A DNA stretch of 64,000 bases from Lepeophtheirus salmonis. Its lineage: Eukaryota; Arthropoda; Copepoda; Siphonostomatoida; Caligidae. The stretch spans positions 42,090,492 to 42,154,491 of the forward strand of contig NC_052136.2 in NCBI RefSeq assembly GCF_016086655.4. The letters are read 5' to 3'. The notes beneath the pieces were generated by a model. It was given only the letters and a program-made list of their open reading frames with translations, was not told the origin of the DNA and ran no database searches. Below, in pieces: positions 47,810-58,195 of the stretch; position 1 is the stretch's first letter, and every line of letters starts with the position of its first letter. The position numbers and the translations under genes were made by a program.

Positions 47810-48920
47810 TCACTTTTTCATCCATCTTGTGTTTGCATATCCCAGCTTTTTGCAAATGAAACATTTTTTATTAAAAACCCTACATTCCTCTCTTCCATCA
47901 TGAGTACTTGAACCACATCTTCCATAATTCAGCTGTCTTGAATTTGATCGGGGCCTGAACTTTTTTGGATCTTCTGACTTCTTTTTCACTATTGAAACGG
48001 ATCTTCTGGATTTCAGAGCTTCTTCATTGAAAAGACCAAACTCTCTTCCCCTACAAATTGGAGTAATTTCTTCCAAGGAGGTCATTTTCATCTCAAAAAT
48101 AGGACGTCTCGTGCTTTCATCCACTAAACCTGCAACAATTCTCGAGAATAATCTATCATTGACACAACTTTAGCAAAGCTCTCCTCTCTCAGACAATTCC
48201 TTCAGTGACGTGAGAAAGTCATCACATGACTCATTCTCGTGTTGATCTCTATTTTCGAATTGAACCCTATCGACAATGAAAGAACGTTTTTCTCTGAGTT
48301 TTTTTCTAATACCATCGAGAATATCTTCCACAGATTTGCTTCTGTCTTTTGGCATTTATAAATTGTATCGAACGGCTCGACCCATACTGTTCGATAACAA
48401 GCTCCATAGAACAGTAACCTGCTGCTTCATAGGCAAAGACTCGCTTTCATTGACTCCATTTATTCCTCGAATCGCCAGCGCCACTCCTCAAAGTCCTCCA
48501 ACTTGATGTCCAGGTTCAGCTCCTCTGGTCTTGGAAGATTAATGAGATTTTTTTCTGTTGCATTCATCTGAGCACATTCTTTCTCATTCATTTTCTTCAA
48601 CATTGTCTTCTCCTCCTCGATAGCACAATACAACTCATCGACTCTTAGCTCTTGTTCAACCAAATAATTACTTCTGACTCGTAATCCTTACTATCCTTTT
48701 CCAGAGAATAAATAATTTCATCATTATCTTTGCTCCCCAATGCTTTCTGAGTGGATCCTAGGGCGCATTCCATCCGATGGATACTCCCCTCTTCCTCCAA
48801 TAACTCACAAATAAGTTATTCATTTTTTGAGATAATGGCTTTGTAACCACCTCGCTTTCTCCTGAACTTCCGAAGCTCGATCATCCTGGATGACTTTTCT
48901 TTTATTTCGGATTCAAACAT
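47810..48920 (-). pseudogene. Ty3/gypsy-type gag, broken
   Basis: Read from 48.92 kb downward. An N-terminal coil-rich part (MIELRKFRRKRGGYKAII, LICELLEEEGSIHRMECALG, DELYCAIEEEKTMLKKMNEK) is followed by LPRPEELNLDIKLEDFEEW. Then comes VEDILDGIRKKLREKRSFIV, a capsid-like block FENRDQHENESCDDFL with TSLKELSERGELC, and DESTRRPIFEMK with SLEEITPICRGREF. Last are a basic linker and a CCHC-like knuckle (CGSSTHDGREEC, CFICKKLGYANTRW). Knuckle spacing is degraded: Cys-to-Tyr at the first position, and Asn where His is expected. At least four stops or frameshifts. The wording matches gag of arthropod Ty3/gypsy elements. Confidence 0.75.
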
Positions 48921-49051
48921 CCTACCGACTACTCTATGTGATATTCTATATATATCTATATTAATATAACAAACATATCCATACAAAATAGTTTGGGTTA
49001 TATTGAATTTACATAACATTCCGATAATACAACTATAATATATACATACAT

Positions 49052-49228
49052 AAATTTACTACAATTCTATAACTTCAGGTAGGATATAAAGAACTTGAAG
49101 TAAAATTAAAAAAGATATTAGCTTCTAAGTAAGGTTCTTCATTTTACTGGATTCAGTAGTTATATTCATCTTTTATTAATTGTAATCAAGATAAAATTAT
49201 AAATAGGCAATTTTCCAAAAAAAAATGT
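49052..49228 (+). repeat. Direct repeat flanking the gypsy pol fragment, left copy
   Basis: Shares an ordered series of words with the copy at 50.06 kb: CTATAACTTCAGGTAGGATA, AAAGATATTAGCTTCT, CTTTTATTAATTGTAATCAA, GATAAAATTATAAATAGGCA and ATTTTCCAAA. A/T-rich, non-coding, joins the pol reading frame directly. Confidence 0.55.
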
Positions 49229-49935
49229 GATTTTAAGGGTATCCCAGATAAGGGATATGAAGCATTCATTTGTGGAGAAGAAATAGTTCAATGCTTTGAA
49301 GTGGAAGATATATATGGGGTATCAGCAATCTCAATCACTGGAGCTAATGAAGCTCGAATTAAATGTATTGGGAACGTCAAAAAAAAAAATTCAGGTTCAA
49401 CAAAAAGTTCTTTGAGGATGATATGTTTGTCTGTCCAGGTACTCTGGGAATACTTATGCCCTGGTATGCAGCGATGAAGTTTGTACAATTTTCAAAAAAT
49501 TATCCAATCCCTGATCCCGAAATATTGTCCAACCGAACAAAGACATTGGAGATTAACGTTGATGATTTGTTTAAAGAGTTTGGAGATTTTTTGGATGATG
49601 GTATAATGTTGAAGCCTATCAAATGTGACCCTGTCAAAATAATTCTACAAGAGAATGCCGAACCCTTTTGCATGAGTAATGCTAGACCAATAGCTCACGC
49701 TTTGAGAGAAGAGACGAAGAAGGAGCTCGAAGCTCGATTCACTCGAAAAAAAATGGAGTAATTGAAAAGGTAATAGAACCAACTGATTGGGTTCATCCCA
49801 TAATTGTTATCGAAAAGAAGAATGGAAGTGTACGGTTTTGTGTCGACCTAAGAAAATTGAATGAGTTTGTTAAACGACCATATTATCCTATGAAGACACC
49901 TCAACATGCTATTGATGGAATCCCTCCAGATTTAT
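49210..49935 (+). pseudogene. Ty3/gypsy-type pol fragment (N-terminal reverse transcriptase)
   Basis: One frame encodes CDFKGIPDKGYEAFICGEE and GVSAISITGANEARIK. After a slip at an A-run comes FNKKFFEDDMFVCPGTLGIL, then NYPIPDPEILSN. The start of the reverse transcriptase follows: ARPIAHALREETKKELEARF, a slip, VIEPTDWVHPIIVIEKKNGS, VRFCVDLRKLNEFVKRPYYP and MKTPQHAIDGI. Homology stops abruptly at 49.93 kb, before the catalytic motifs, where the DNA becomes A/T-rich. It lies on the opposite strand to the gag fragment. Confidence 0.8.
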
Positions 49936-50055
49936 TTATTTTATTTTATTATTTTAGTATAATTTTCTCAATTTATATTTAAACTATTTTAACCGAAAAA
50001 CAATAAAAATTTACCTTTTTCAAATGCAATTTTTTTTTAATTGAAATATTAAATC

Positions 50056-50226
50056 TATTCTACAACTTTAGCTAGGATGTAAAGAAGTTGAATAAAAAAA
50101 TAAAAAAAAGATATTAACTTTTATAAAACGTCCTTAATTTTATTCTATTTTTTTTTGTGGTTATACATATAATATATTAATTTTAATCAAGATGAAGTAA
50201 TAAATAAGTCATTTTTCAAATGGTGA
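50056..50226 (+). repeat. Direct repeat flanking the gypsy pol fragment, right copy
   Basis: Words CTACAACTTTAGCTAGGATG, AAAGATATTAACTTTTATAA, TATTAATTTTAATCAAGATG and AAGTAATAAATAAGTCATTT correspond in order and spacing to the left copy about 1 kb upstream. It may be an LTR remnant or a duplicated host or repeat segment. Confidence 0.55.
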
Positions 50227-50277
50227 AAGTGTTAGTTAATTTGATTTTCACCTATATAGTTCTTTCATGTCAAAATA

Positions 50278-50397
50278 TGGCAATGAATCGTTGTTATACC
50301 CGAAAAAGGTGAATTAAAAAAAAGGCTTTAAAGGCCAAGTATGTTAAGGTAGAAAGTTTTAATGGTCATGTTCGTGTTCTACAGCTTAAATAACATG
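50278..50397 (+). pseudogene. Retroelement C-terminal scrap, plus copy
   Basis: The frame MAMNRCYTRKR, stop, IKKKALKAKYVKVESFNG, HVRVLQLK and stop matches the minus-strand scrap at 47.64-47.74 kb over VESFNGH(V/I)RVL. It follows the right direct repeat directly. Confidence 0.45.
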
Positions 50398-50439
50398 GTC
50401 AACCTTTACAATTAAAAAAGTATTTTTGAAGAAGGAAGC

Positions 50440-50715
50440 TTAACTGTCATAATGTTTTATTTGATCAGCTGCAAGCAGGCATGAGATGAAGATAAAAGAC
50501 AAACCCCACTCATTGCCTAGAAAGGATATATGCAGGAATTACTGCGATGTCAATCCTCAATTCTACTCTAAGTCTAACAAGAACTTTAACTTAAAACTCT
50601 GTTACAAATCCGAAGTGTTAATTTTTGTCATTCACACACATTATTGAATACTTTATACTTATAAGTCATACGTTCTCTCTTCAAAAATGTAACAATAAGG
50701 ACAACATATTTGGAA
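50440..50715 (+). mobile_element. hAT-like element, family 1, copy L
   Basis: Landmarks GATCAGCTGCAAGCAGG, GAATTACTGCGATGTCAATC, CTCAATTCTACTCTAAGTCT, AACAAGAACTTTAACTTA and CATTCACACACATTATTG. The 5' end is lost. Confidence 0.7.
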
Positions 50716-50793
50716 AATAAAGAATACATATTTATTCAGATAGACACTACAAAAAGGCAGCCCTTTTCGATATTAATATTATTTTCATCTATG

Positions 50794-51175
50794 GGCAGTG
50801 ATGTATAAAAAATGTCCCGTCGAATATAAAGATAAAAGAAACACAAAATTAACGTGGTACTCCTGAAAATTTGAAAAAAAATACTCGTGAGGAAAGTGCA
50901 GCAATATTGACTTTGTATTTCATCACCTGCCATCAATAGTGAAAGGAATCCAATTAAAACCAATTTGACTCAGTATATAGCAAGGGCATATAGTCTTGAA
51001 TTACTCTGCTGTCGACCCTCACTTCTACTCCAAGTGAAATAAGATCTTACACTTATAACTTCCGAACAAACCCTCATTATTAATTTCATGAGCACAGACA
51101 CACTAGGTATTATTTTATACTTATATGTTCCATTTAGAATAAACCACTCCATCTTTAAAAGAAATGATTTATACT
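50794..51175 (+). mobile_element. hAT-like element, family 1, copy M
   Basis: Begins CAGTGATGTATAAAAAATG and carries GAATTACTCTGCTGTCGACC, CACTTCTACTCCAAGTG, AACTTCCGAACAAACCC and GAGCACAGACACACTAGG. A subrepeat ACTACAAAAAGGCAGCCC just before it (50.75 kb) recurs at 51.71 and 51.95 kb. Confidence 0.7.
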
Positions 51176-51734
51176 CTTCTATCTATGAGTATGTTTATAC
51201 ATAACTATTTATCATATTTTCTCTCCATATATGTTTATCGATTATATATGGTGAAGCAACGTAACCTCCTTTTTGATAATGGGTAGCAATCACCTTTGCA
51301 AAATCGCCTCTAAAAAATTACCGAACCAATCAATCCTTCACAATCAAAAAATAATAAAGATTGCTAATTTAATTTTACATCTTTTTGAGAAAATAGTTAT
51401 CTGTTTAAACCCTTCTAATCCAAAGTAATTTAATAATAAACATGAAGGAGAAAAAAATACCGGGAATTAAAATATATATAAAACAAAGTTTCAAATGTGT
51501 ACTCTCATTATGAAACGCAAATAAAACATTTCTGATTTATAAAACTTACTTTACTGCCTTTCACAGAATGGAAGGCATGTTTTCTTACTCTGTAAACAAT
51601 TATGCAGACGTTTCCTTGTAAATTTTGTATGTACAGTAAAAAATAATATAGGAATAATAAGAAAAGCTTCAAAAATTCTAAAAAACAAAAACATATATAC
51701 AGGTAGCAACTACAAAAAGCTACAGCCTCCTTCA
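51176..51734. other. AT-rich spacer between family 1 copies
   Basis: No gene supported. The 75-codon minus frame at 51508-51735 is a hydrophobic reading of A/T DNA. The end near 51.7 kb holds the ACTACAAAAAGCTACAGCC subrepeat. Confidence 0.4.
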
Positions 51735-51925
51735 TATTATATTATTTTCTTCTATAGAAAGGATATACATATATGCTGGAATTAATCCAAATTCTATTAT
51801 TAATTCTACTGCAAGTCCAACCAAGACTTACACGTATAACTCCTCAAAACTACTTATAACTTAGATGTTCTCTTCTCGAGAATTAAATCGAATGATAATA
51901 GCGTTGAAAAATAAATTACTATGTT
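51735..51925 (+). mobile_element. hAT-like element, family 1, copy N (fragment)
   Basis: Landmarks GGATATACATATATGCTGGA, ATTAATTCTACTGCAAGTCC, AACCAAGACTTACACGTATA and TTCTCGAGAATTAAATCG. Both termini are missing. Confidence 0.6.
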
Positions 51926-52009
51926 CATTTTTCCCACTACAAAAAGCTGCTCTCAGTTCCTAGGACATGTTTTATGCAGCTCTATCTATGCATACGATCT
52001 GTGTATATA

Positions 52010-52388
52010 ATAAACATGTTAAAAAAATAGAAACGAAAATCATTATGGTATCCTGACAATTTTGGAGGAGATCAGCTATGACAAGAGGGAGAAGGAAAGA
52101 AACAAGGACATTGGCAAGAATTACTACGACATTCAACTCTGAGTCAAACAAGGACTTTCAATTATAACTCTCCTACAAATCCTTAAGGTTACTCTTCATC
52201 TTTTATGAACACACACGAATGGTCAATGAGGTTGGAAATATAATTGAATGTAGTAGGAAAAAAAGTTCACTACTCTGGAGTTAAATAATAATGACAAATG
52301 CTGAGGAAAAGGAAATATATAGTTTAGATTACATTCTCCAAAAAAAAAAAACCGGCCAGCTACACAATTAGTAGTATTTATATCACTA
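52010..52388 (+). mobile_element. hAT-like element, family 1, copy C
   Basis: Carries the core in good condition: AAACGAAAATCATTATGGTA, GGAGATCAGCTATGACAAGA, GGACATTGGCAAGAATTACT, CAACTCTGAGTCAAACAAGG, ATGAACACACACGAATGG, CTGGAGTTAAATAATAATGA and CCGGCCAGCTACACAATTAG. It ends TATATCACTA, the reverse of the TAGTGATA terminus. Confidence 0.75.
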
Positions 52389-53087
52389 GTTATGTCTATT
52401 CCACATCAAATGATCAAATTTGCCCTGCAGCTACATATTTAACACAGTGGCTAACAGTTCCGGGCTTCACTCACACATCAATGGAACTAATTATTTTTTA
52501 CCTCATTTTCAGTGAGTAAAAAATAACGTGGTTACTTTGTCAAATACAGGGCTTTTCAGCCCATGTGTAAATTTTGTAGGAGCACTTTGAAGATTAAGAT
52601 GAATATTTCCCTTCCCATCCTTTTCCTCATTTTGGTTTTTGATGACCCATAACCCATTCCTTCCCACTCTAGGTAAAAATGAGAGAATGGTATTATTATT
52701 TTTTTATTTTTCATGTACATATTACATACAATGGTCACTCCTCCTTCTTTGCCTTTTATTTTTCCCCCCTAAAGAATATATAAATTATATTTATATATTT
52801 CTTTAATAATAAGAAATAAAGTATAATAACGAACATATATTATTTTGTTATATCAAGCAAATTGGATCTCCTTCTTACGTTCGTACGTACATACATATAT
52901 GATTGGATTACTTTTAGCCTCCTTCTTCATCTCCCCCCTCCCCTTTAAGGCAATTTCTTAAGAAAATAAAAGAAAAGGAAGAAAGAAGAAAAATAAAGAG
53001 TAAATAAGGTTTTTCTTTAATAGTAATAATAGGTAATTAAACAGTCAATACACATATAAATAAATATACTTAATATAAAACCCTTAG
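52389..53087. other. Intergenic with a second-family repeat word
   Basis: Near 52.55 kb CAGGGCTTTTCAGCCCATGT resembles a segment at 60.88-60.92 kb. No gene. Otherwise A/T- and pyrimidine-rich. Confidence 0.4.
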
Positions 53088-53788
53088 TAGGGATGTCACG
53101 GATCCAAAACGGTTTTATAATCGTTAAATTGAGAAAATAAGTTTATTCGTGAAATACGTTAAAGACCGGATTCAATTACCATGAGTTTGTACAAGTCCAC
53201 CAAAAAGAATAAAGTTTCATCGTAAAAGATGTGAAAACACACGCATTTTTAACTGTGCAAAGATTCAATTCATCAAATTTTTTGTAGAAGATATATGGAT
53301 GGATGAAAATAATACGATAATGACTTTTTGTAGTGGATATCTCAATATGTGTTATTTTTAAAAGTGAAAATCTTGTGTATTTTGGTAACATAGAAAAGAA
53401 AAAAAAGAAAATCAATTTGGTAAAGCTAAAAATCTAAAGAATAATTTGGAGGGGAACAGCTGTCTCTTATGACTTTCATTAGGCCAGCTACGAAAAGCTG
53501 TGACAAGGGAGGAGGGGAGAAGGAAATAAATAAAGAGATTGGGAAAAATTATTTCGATGTCGATTCTACTCTGAGTACAACACGGACTTTCAATTATAAC
53601 TCCACAGCAAATACTCAAGGTTACTCTCAGTCAATCATAACAACACACGAATGTATTTGGAAAATCAGTTCACTACTTATGAGTTAAATAATAATGACAA
53701 CAGCTGAGGAATATAACATTTACTCTTCAGATTCCCAATTCCAAAACGCCAGTGCCAGCTAAAAAATTCAAATGATTTCCATCCAATG
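53088..53788 (+). mobile_element. hAT-like element, family 1, copy D
   Basis: Starts TAGGGATGTCACGGATCC and ends near GATTTCCATCCAATG (rc resembles the 3' terminus). The core has AAATCAATTTGGTAAAGC, GGCCAGCTACGAAAAGCTGT, GACAAGGGAGGAGGGG, CGATGTCGATTCTACTCTGA, ACACACGAATG and GTGCCAGCTAAAAAATTC. With copy B it defines a longer form with a distinct 5' region. Open frames on both strands are incidental. Confidence 0.75.
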
Positions 53789-53879
53789 CTATGTTATTTT
53801 ATATTAATCGTTATTGATTAATTTTTGAGAGGAAAACATATATTATAGAGTGTTAGGATAAATGTGTTTGCTTATGAAT

Positions 53880-54366
53880 GATAGACATAAATGTCGAGGA
53901 GATATAAAAAGAATACGTCATTGTTGGACTACAACAAAAAGTAGAATTGAGGATCGACATCGTAGTAATTAATGGAAGTATCACTGCTAGATATAGAATA
54001 GTTTTTTGTTTATTTCCGTCATCTCATAGCTGCTTGCAATGAAACATCATGACAGCTAGGTTGTTAATCTCGAAAACATTTTGAAATTATCAGATTAACC
54101 AGGCTCATTATCGATTTCTGTTATTTAACATACGGGTAAATGGCATTATTTTCATTTATGGAAATTATGATATTTCAATGTATTACATAGGGTTTTTTTC
54201 TACAGAAATTGGGGATAAAAAGAACGATTACTCAAGCCTAATATTGGATTTGAATAGGATCAAAACAATTTACATTTAGATTGTGATTGGTTAAAAACTG
54301 TGAACAGTAAGAGCAAATAAACGACAGAATCCGAAACCTAAATTTAAGGATCCATTACATCACTTA
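53880..54366 (-). mobile_element. hAT-like element, family 1, copy I
   Basis: Minus orientation. Its 5' end at 54366 reads AAGTGATGTAATGGATCC, then TAAATTTAGGTTTCGGATTC, matching copy B. Toward lower coordinates the core appears (ATGATGTTTCATTGCAAGCA, CGATGTCGATCCTCAATTCT). The 3' end is lost near copy D, so D and I sit tail to tail. Confidence 0.7.
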
Positions 54367-54779
54367 TTCTTACTTTGGATGTGTAATTATAATAGACTCA
54401 AAATAAAAGGATAATGAGATAAGAAAGAAATATGTTCACCAAACCTTTTTTTTTCAAGAGGGGAACAATATTTTTCACACATTATGTTATATGCACTTTT
54501 GCACTCAAGAATTAAATAAATATCCATAATGATATTGTCAAAAAAATCCCACGATAAACATTATCTAAGTTGTATTTTTTGTAAATAAACTTTTACACTC
54601 AAACATATGCCATATTTGGTGTCTTTTTGTCTCTTATCAAATGGTGATTTGTGGTATATAAGTAAACTTGTTAAAGAAATGATATAAAACGCGCGCTAAA
54701 TTTTGTAATTGTAACCTCAGCATTGTTTTTTTATTTTCTCATACTGTTATCAATATTATTTCATCCTGAAAAGAATTTA

Positions 54780-55330
54780 TATCTAAGTAAAAAGTAATCA
54801 CAATTGAGCGTGCTTATGAAGGATAGAGAATAACGCAGATTATTTGTTTGGGAGTTATAATTATATTCGTTGGCTTAGAGTAGAATAGAAAATCGAAAAA
54901 TGAGTAATTTTTGCCGAAGTCCTTGCGGAGTTCACTACAGAGGTTTTTTTTTTTAAACTTCCTTCATCTTGTAGCTTCATACAGCTAATCCAATAAAACG
55001 AAATGATATATAAGCTACTTCAGGGGTGTTTGCACTATAATATATAAATTTTTGGGGAATCAATTAATAAACATTTAGAGAAAATAATTTTTTTTGGAAA
55101 AAAAAATCAAAGATTGACAAAAAATGATTTTTTTTTTTAAATTGCAAATATTTTTATTTTTTTGGAAAAAATCTAGTAAAAAACAATTTGGAAGGGAATA
55201 TAAAGCCCCTTTAGCCCACCCCAACAGACGTCCCTGTGTTCACCTCTCAAACATTCTTCAAATTCTAAGATTTACTAAGAGAGTTTTCTGTTTATTTTTT
55301 AAAAATATATTTATTTTGACATAATTTACA
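54780..55330 (-). mobile_element. hAT-like element, family 1, copy J, interrupted
   Basis: Minus-oriented landmarks GAGAATAACGCAGATTATTT, GGCTTAGAGTAGAATAGAAA, GAGTAATTTTTGCCGAAGTC and CATACAGCTAATCC run to 55.02 kb. After a roughly 215-bp foreign segment, AAACATTCTTCAAATTCTAA continues the family sequence. The interruption gives a relative age: J is older than the inserted element. Confidence 0.65.
55021..55236 (+). mobile_element. Small MITE inserted in copy J (CAGGGG ends)
   Basis: Starts CAGGGGTGTTTGCACTATAA and ends with rc CAGGGACGTCTGTTGGGG. Its interior is the A/T-rich minisatellite type of family 3. CAGGG ends are hAT-like. Flanking 8-mers do not match exactly, so the boundaries could be off by a few bases. 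Confidence 0.55.
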
Positions 55331-56175
55331 AGTTCATATAAAGCATAATCGGCAATAAGAATATTTAGCAACTTTCTGCAACTGGTTGACGAGTGTTATT
55401 TTCAATACTTTGAAAATATTAATTAAAACTCGTTAAAAGAACAGTAATACGTGGTAACGAACGTTTATGATGAAAAAATAAATACAAAAATAATTTAAAG
55501 CAATAAATATATATAAAAAAATATTATCATATGAATACTTTTTAAAACATGAAGTAATCTTTTTTTATGAAATTATACCTTATACAAAAATAATTATCAA
55601 TTAGACTTTTATTATTATCATAAAATGTAATGGATTTTTCTTCCAAAAATTATAACAAAAATAATATCAATCTTCCTAGTTTTTATTTTTTTTAAGATGG
55701 AAAAAAAAGGTTTTTTTTTAATAGGATAAAATAAATTTAAAAAAATGAATAGAAGTTTTTTCAATCAATTTAAATTTACTGAAAAACGAAATTTGATTAC
55801 ATAAGGTTTACTAATGTGATAATGAAAAATAAAGTGGTACACACTCTTCTTAAAAAAAGTTGCGTAATAAAGTAAAGGTTTTGTTACTAATATTAAAATA
55901 CGAGTATATGAATAAAAAAATGTTCATATATGAGCCCTCTATTGATTTTACATTCATTGAAAAACTTTACATTTCATGAACAATATGACTGCACAAAAAC
56001 TTTGGTTTCTTTCCCTTATATGGTCCAATAAATTAAAAATGTATTCTATTTTAGCCTTAAATATGCAGTATGAACTATACGAAAAAGATCGGATATTTTT
56101 AAGAAAGACTACCCAAACCTTGGACAACTCTGCTCACTTTATAACTTTCTATCTGTCAAAAGAGAAAGAAATATA
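55331..56175. other. AT-rich intergenic DNA, nothing recognised
   Basis: Long A and T runs. The 75-codon frame at 55976-56203 has no family signature and overlaps the start of the next repeat. Confidence 0.45.
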
Positions 56176-56616
56176 CAGTGATGTTTATTATGAGGATTTT
56201 TGACTATTTTCATATAAAAACAAAAACAACATGGTAAGGCTAACAAATGGAATATTATTTTAAAAAGAGTAGCTACGATTTCATGATGTTTCAGTAAACC
56301 ATTTAGAAGGAGCTGTCTGTAACTTTGAGTAAGAAATATACAGATATAAAGAGAAGAATTATTTCAATATCAATTCTCCAATATACTCTGAGTTACAATT
56401 ATTACTCTGCAATAAATACTAGGGTTACTGTCTGTCTTTTATGACCAAATGCAAATGTTCATTCTGGTTTCGGTTACATCCCGTAGTAGAAAACAAATTT
56501 TACTTCTCCAAAACCAAATAATAGTGACAGCAGCATAGGAAAATAAATTACATTCCTCATTTCGCCGATTACAAAAAACGGGCAAAGCTAAAAAACACAC
56601 TCGAATTTTATTACTA
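56176..56616 (+). mobile_element. hAT-like element, family 1, copy E
   Basis: Begins CAGTGATGTTTATTATG and ends TTTTATTACTA. The core is more diverged (TTCAATATCAATTCTCC, TACTCTGAGTTACAATT, GTTACTGTCTGTCTTTTATG, ACGGGCAAAGCTAAAAAACA). Confidence 0.65.
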
Positions 56617-56639
56617 GTTACGAGTGGAGGTGCTTATTA

Positions 56640-56740
56640 GACTCAAAGTATAATTGAATATTGGCATCCGAGTAATTCCTGCCTATGTTCTACCTTGCCA
56701 TGGAGTAGGATTATAATCCTTTTAGTTTGTAAAATCATTT
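56640..56740 (-). mobile_element. hAT-like element, family 1, copy P (fragment)
   Basis: Reverse-oriented core words TTAGACTCAAAGTATAATTG and TTGGCATCCGAGTAATTCCT lie immediately after copy E. The copies are tail to tail. Confidence 0.55.
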
Positions 56741-57803
56741 ATATTTGTAAATGGAGATATAAATATTTTTATGATATTTATAAAATAAAAATATTCTCAA
56801 ATATTGAATTATATTTTTGCTTTTTTTTAAATAAAATTTAAGAATAATATAATTGCTACTTGTTTTGTTTATGTTCAACATGAAAACGTATTCCTAGAAT
56901 CCTCTATTACCTCTATTCACATTTTCTCCTTTGACACTTTGCTCTTTGGCATTTAGTCCGCGCACTACTAAAAGCCCCTATGAAATTGCTAGATTATTAT
57001 ATTCAATTTTGTATGGTACGAATAGGGACGATAAAAGTAAGATAATGAGTAAAAAATATATTGTCCTTACCAAGTAAATAGTTATTCATTTGTCTGAAAT
57101 GTGTAGAAAAGAAACGAGACGTAAAAGTGATTGATTTTTGATGGACATTAAAGGAATTTTATCTTTTATTTGACATCAACATATACGGCTGTACATCGTT
57201 CACCATCTTGTGGAACTTAAATAGGTTTTCATTCTTCTAGAATTTTATTGTTTAGGACTCCAAAATGACTAATACCAAAAATACTGACGTCAAAAAACCA
57301 CTTACAAATTTATAAGAAGGTTTAACGCTTTATGTTTTTTTTTGTCACGAAACCTTTTAATATATAAAATACTTTTTTCTTTTTTTGACAGAAAAATATG
57401 AATGTTTTATATCCTATTTTTCATTTTCTTTATATGCATACATATATATCAGAACATTTTATTCCTGATGAGAAAAAAAAAGTAATGTATGAATGTGTAG
57501 ATGTAAAAATATCAAGATAGAAACAAAGATAGAGAGAAAAAAATCATACATAATTTAGAATTCTCATAGGAGTCATGCCACTATGAATATATATGTATAG
57601 TGTATACAGGTATGGATCGTACATACAGAACGATGAAGGAAAAAAAGTATGCACATGACAAGTCTCATCACTTCAAATATATATCAAATCAAAAGAAAAA
57701 AAAAACTTCATCGCTGCGCAAAGTCAATCCAAAGAAGCCTTTGAAATTCCACATCTAATTATAAGAGATGGGATTTTTTTGTAAGACATATATATGTTGT
57801 AAC
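56741..57803. other. AT-rich intergenic DNA, nothing recognised
   Basis: No feature supported. Confidence 0.5.
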
Positions 57804-58195
57804 GAGTGATGTCAGGCATTTTAAGTTTGAATTGATAATCTGAAAAAGGAATTTCTTTTCCTTAGCAAATGTCATTATTATTTAACTCCAGAGTAGTGAA
57901 AATTTCTTTTCTACTTAATTCAAAACATGATTGAACATTATTTTTTGTTCATAAAAGACGTATAGTAACCTTGAGGATTTGTCATGGATTTATAATTGTA
58001 AGTTCTTTTTGCACTCAGAGTTGGTTTAAGGATTGTTATGGAGTAATTCTTGGGAATGTCCTTATTCCCCTCTTTCCTTGTCACACCTGATTATAGCTGA
58101 TCCTCTCAGAAACATTCTTCAAATTGTCAAGGTTATCAAGTTGATTTTTGGTTCCTTATTTTTAACATGCCCAGTAAACACACGATTTTTATCAT
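57804..58195 (-). mobile_element. hAT-like element, family 1, copy F
   Basis: The best preserved minus copy. The 3' terminus at 57804 reads GAGTGATGTCAGGCATTTTA. The core has TCATTATTATTTAACTCCAG, AGTAACCTTGAGGATTTGTC, GCACTCAGAGTTGG, CCTTGTCACACCTGATTATA, CATTCTTCAAATTGTCAAGG and TTATCAAGTTGATTTTTGG. Confidence 0.75.
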
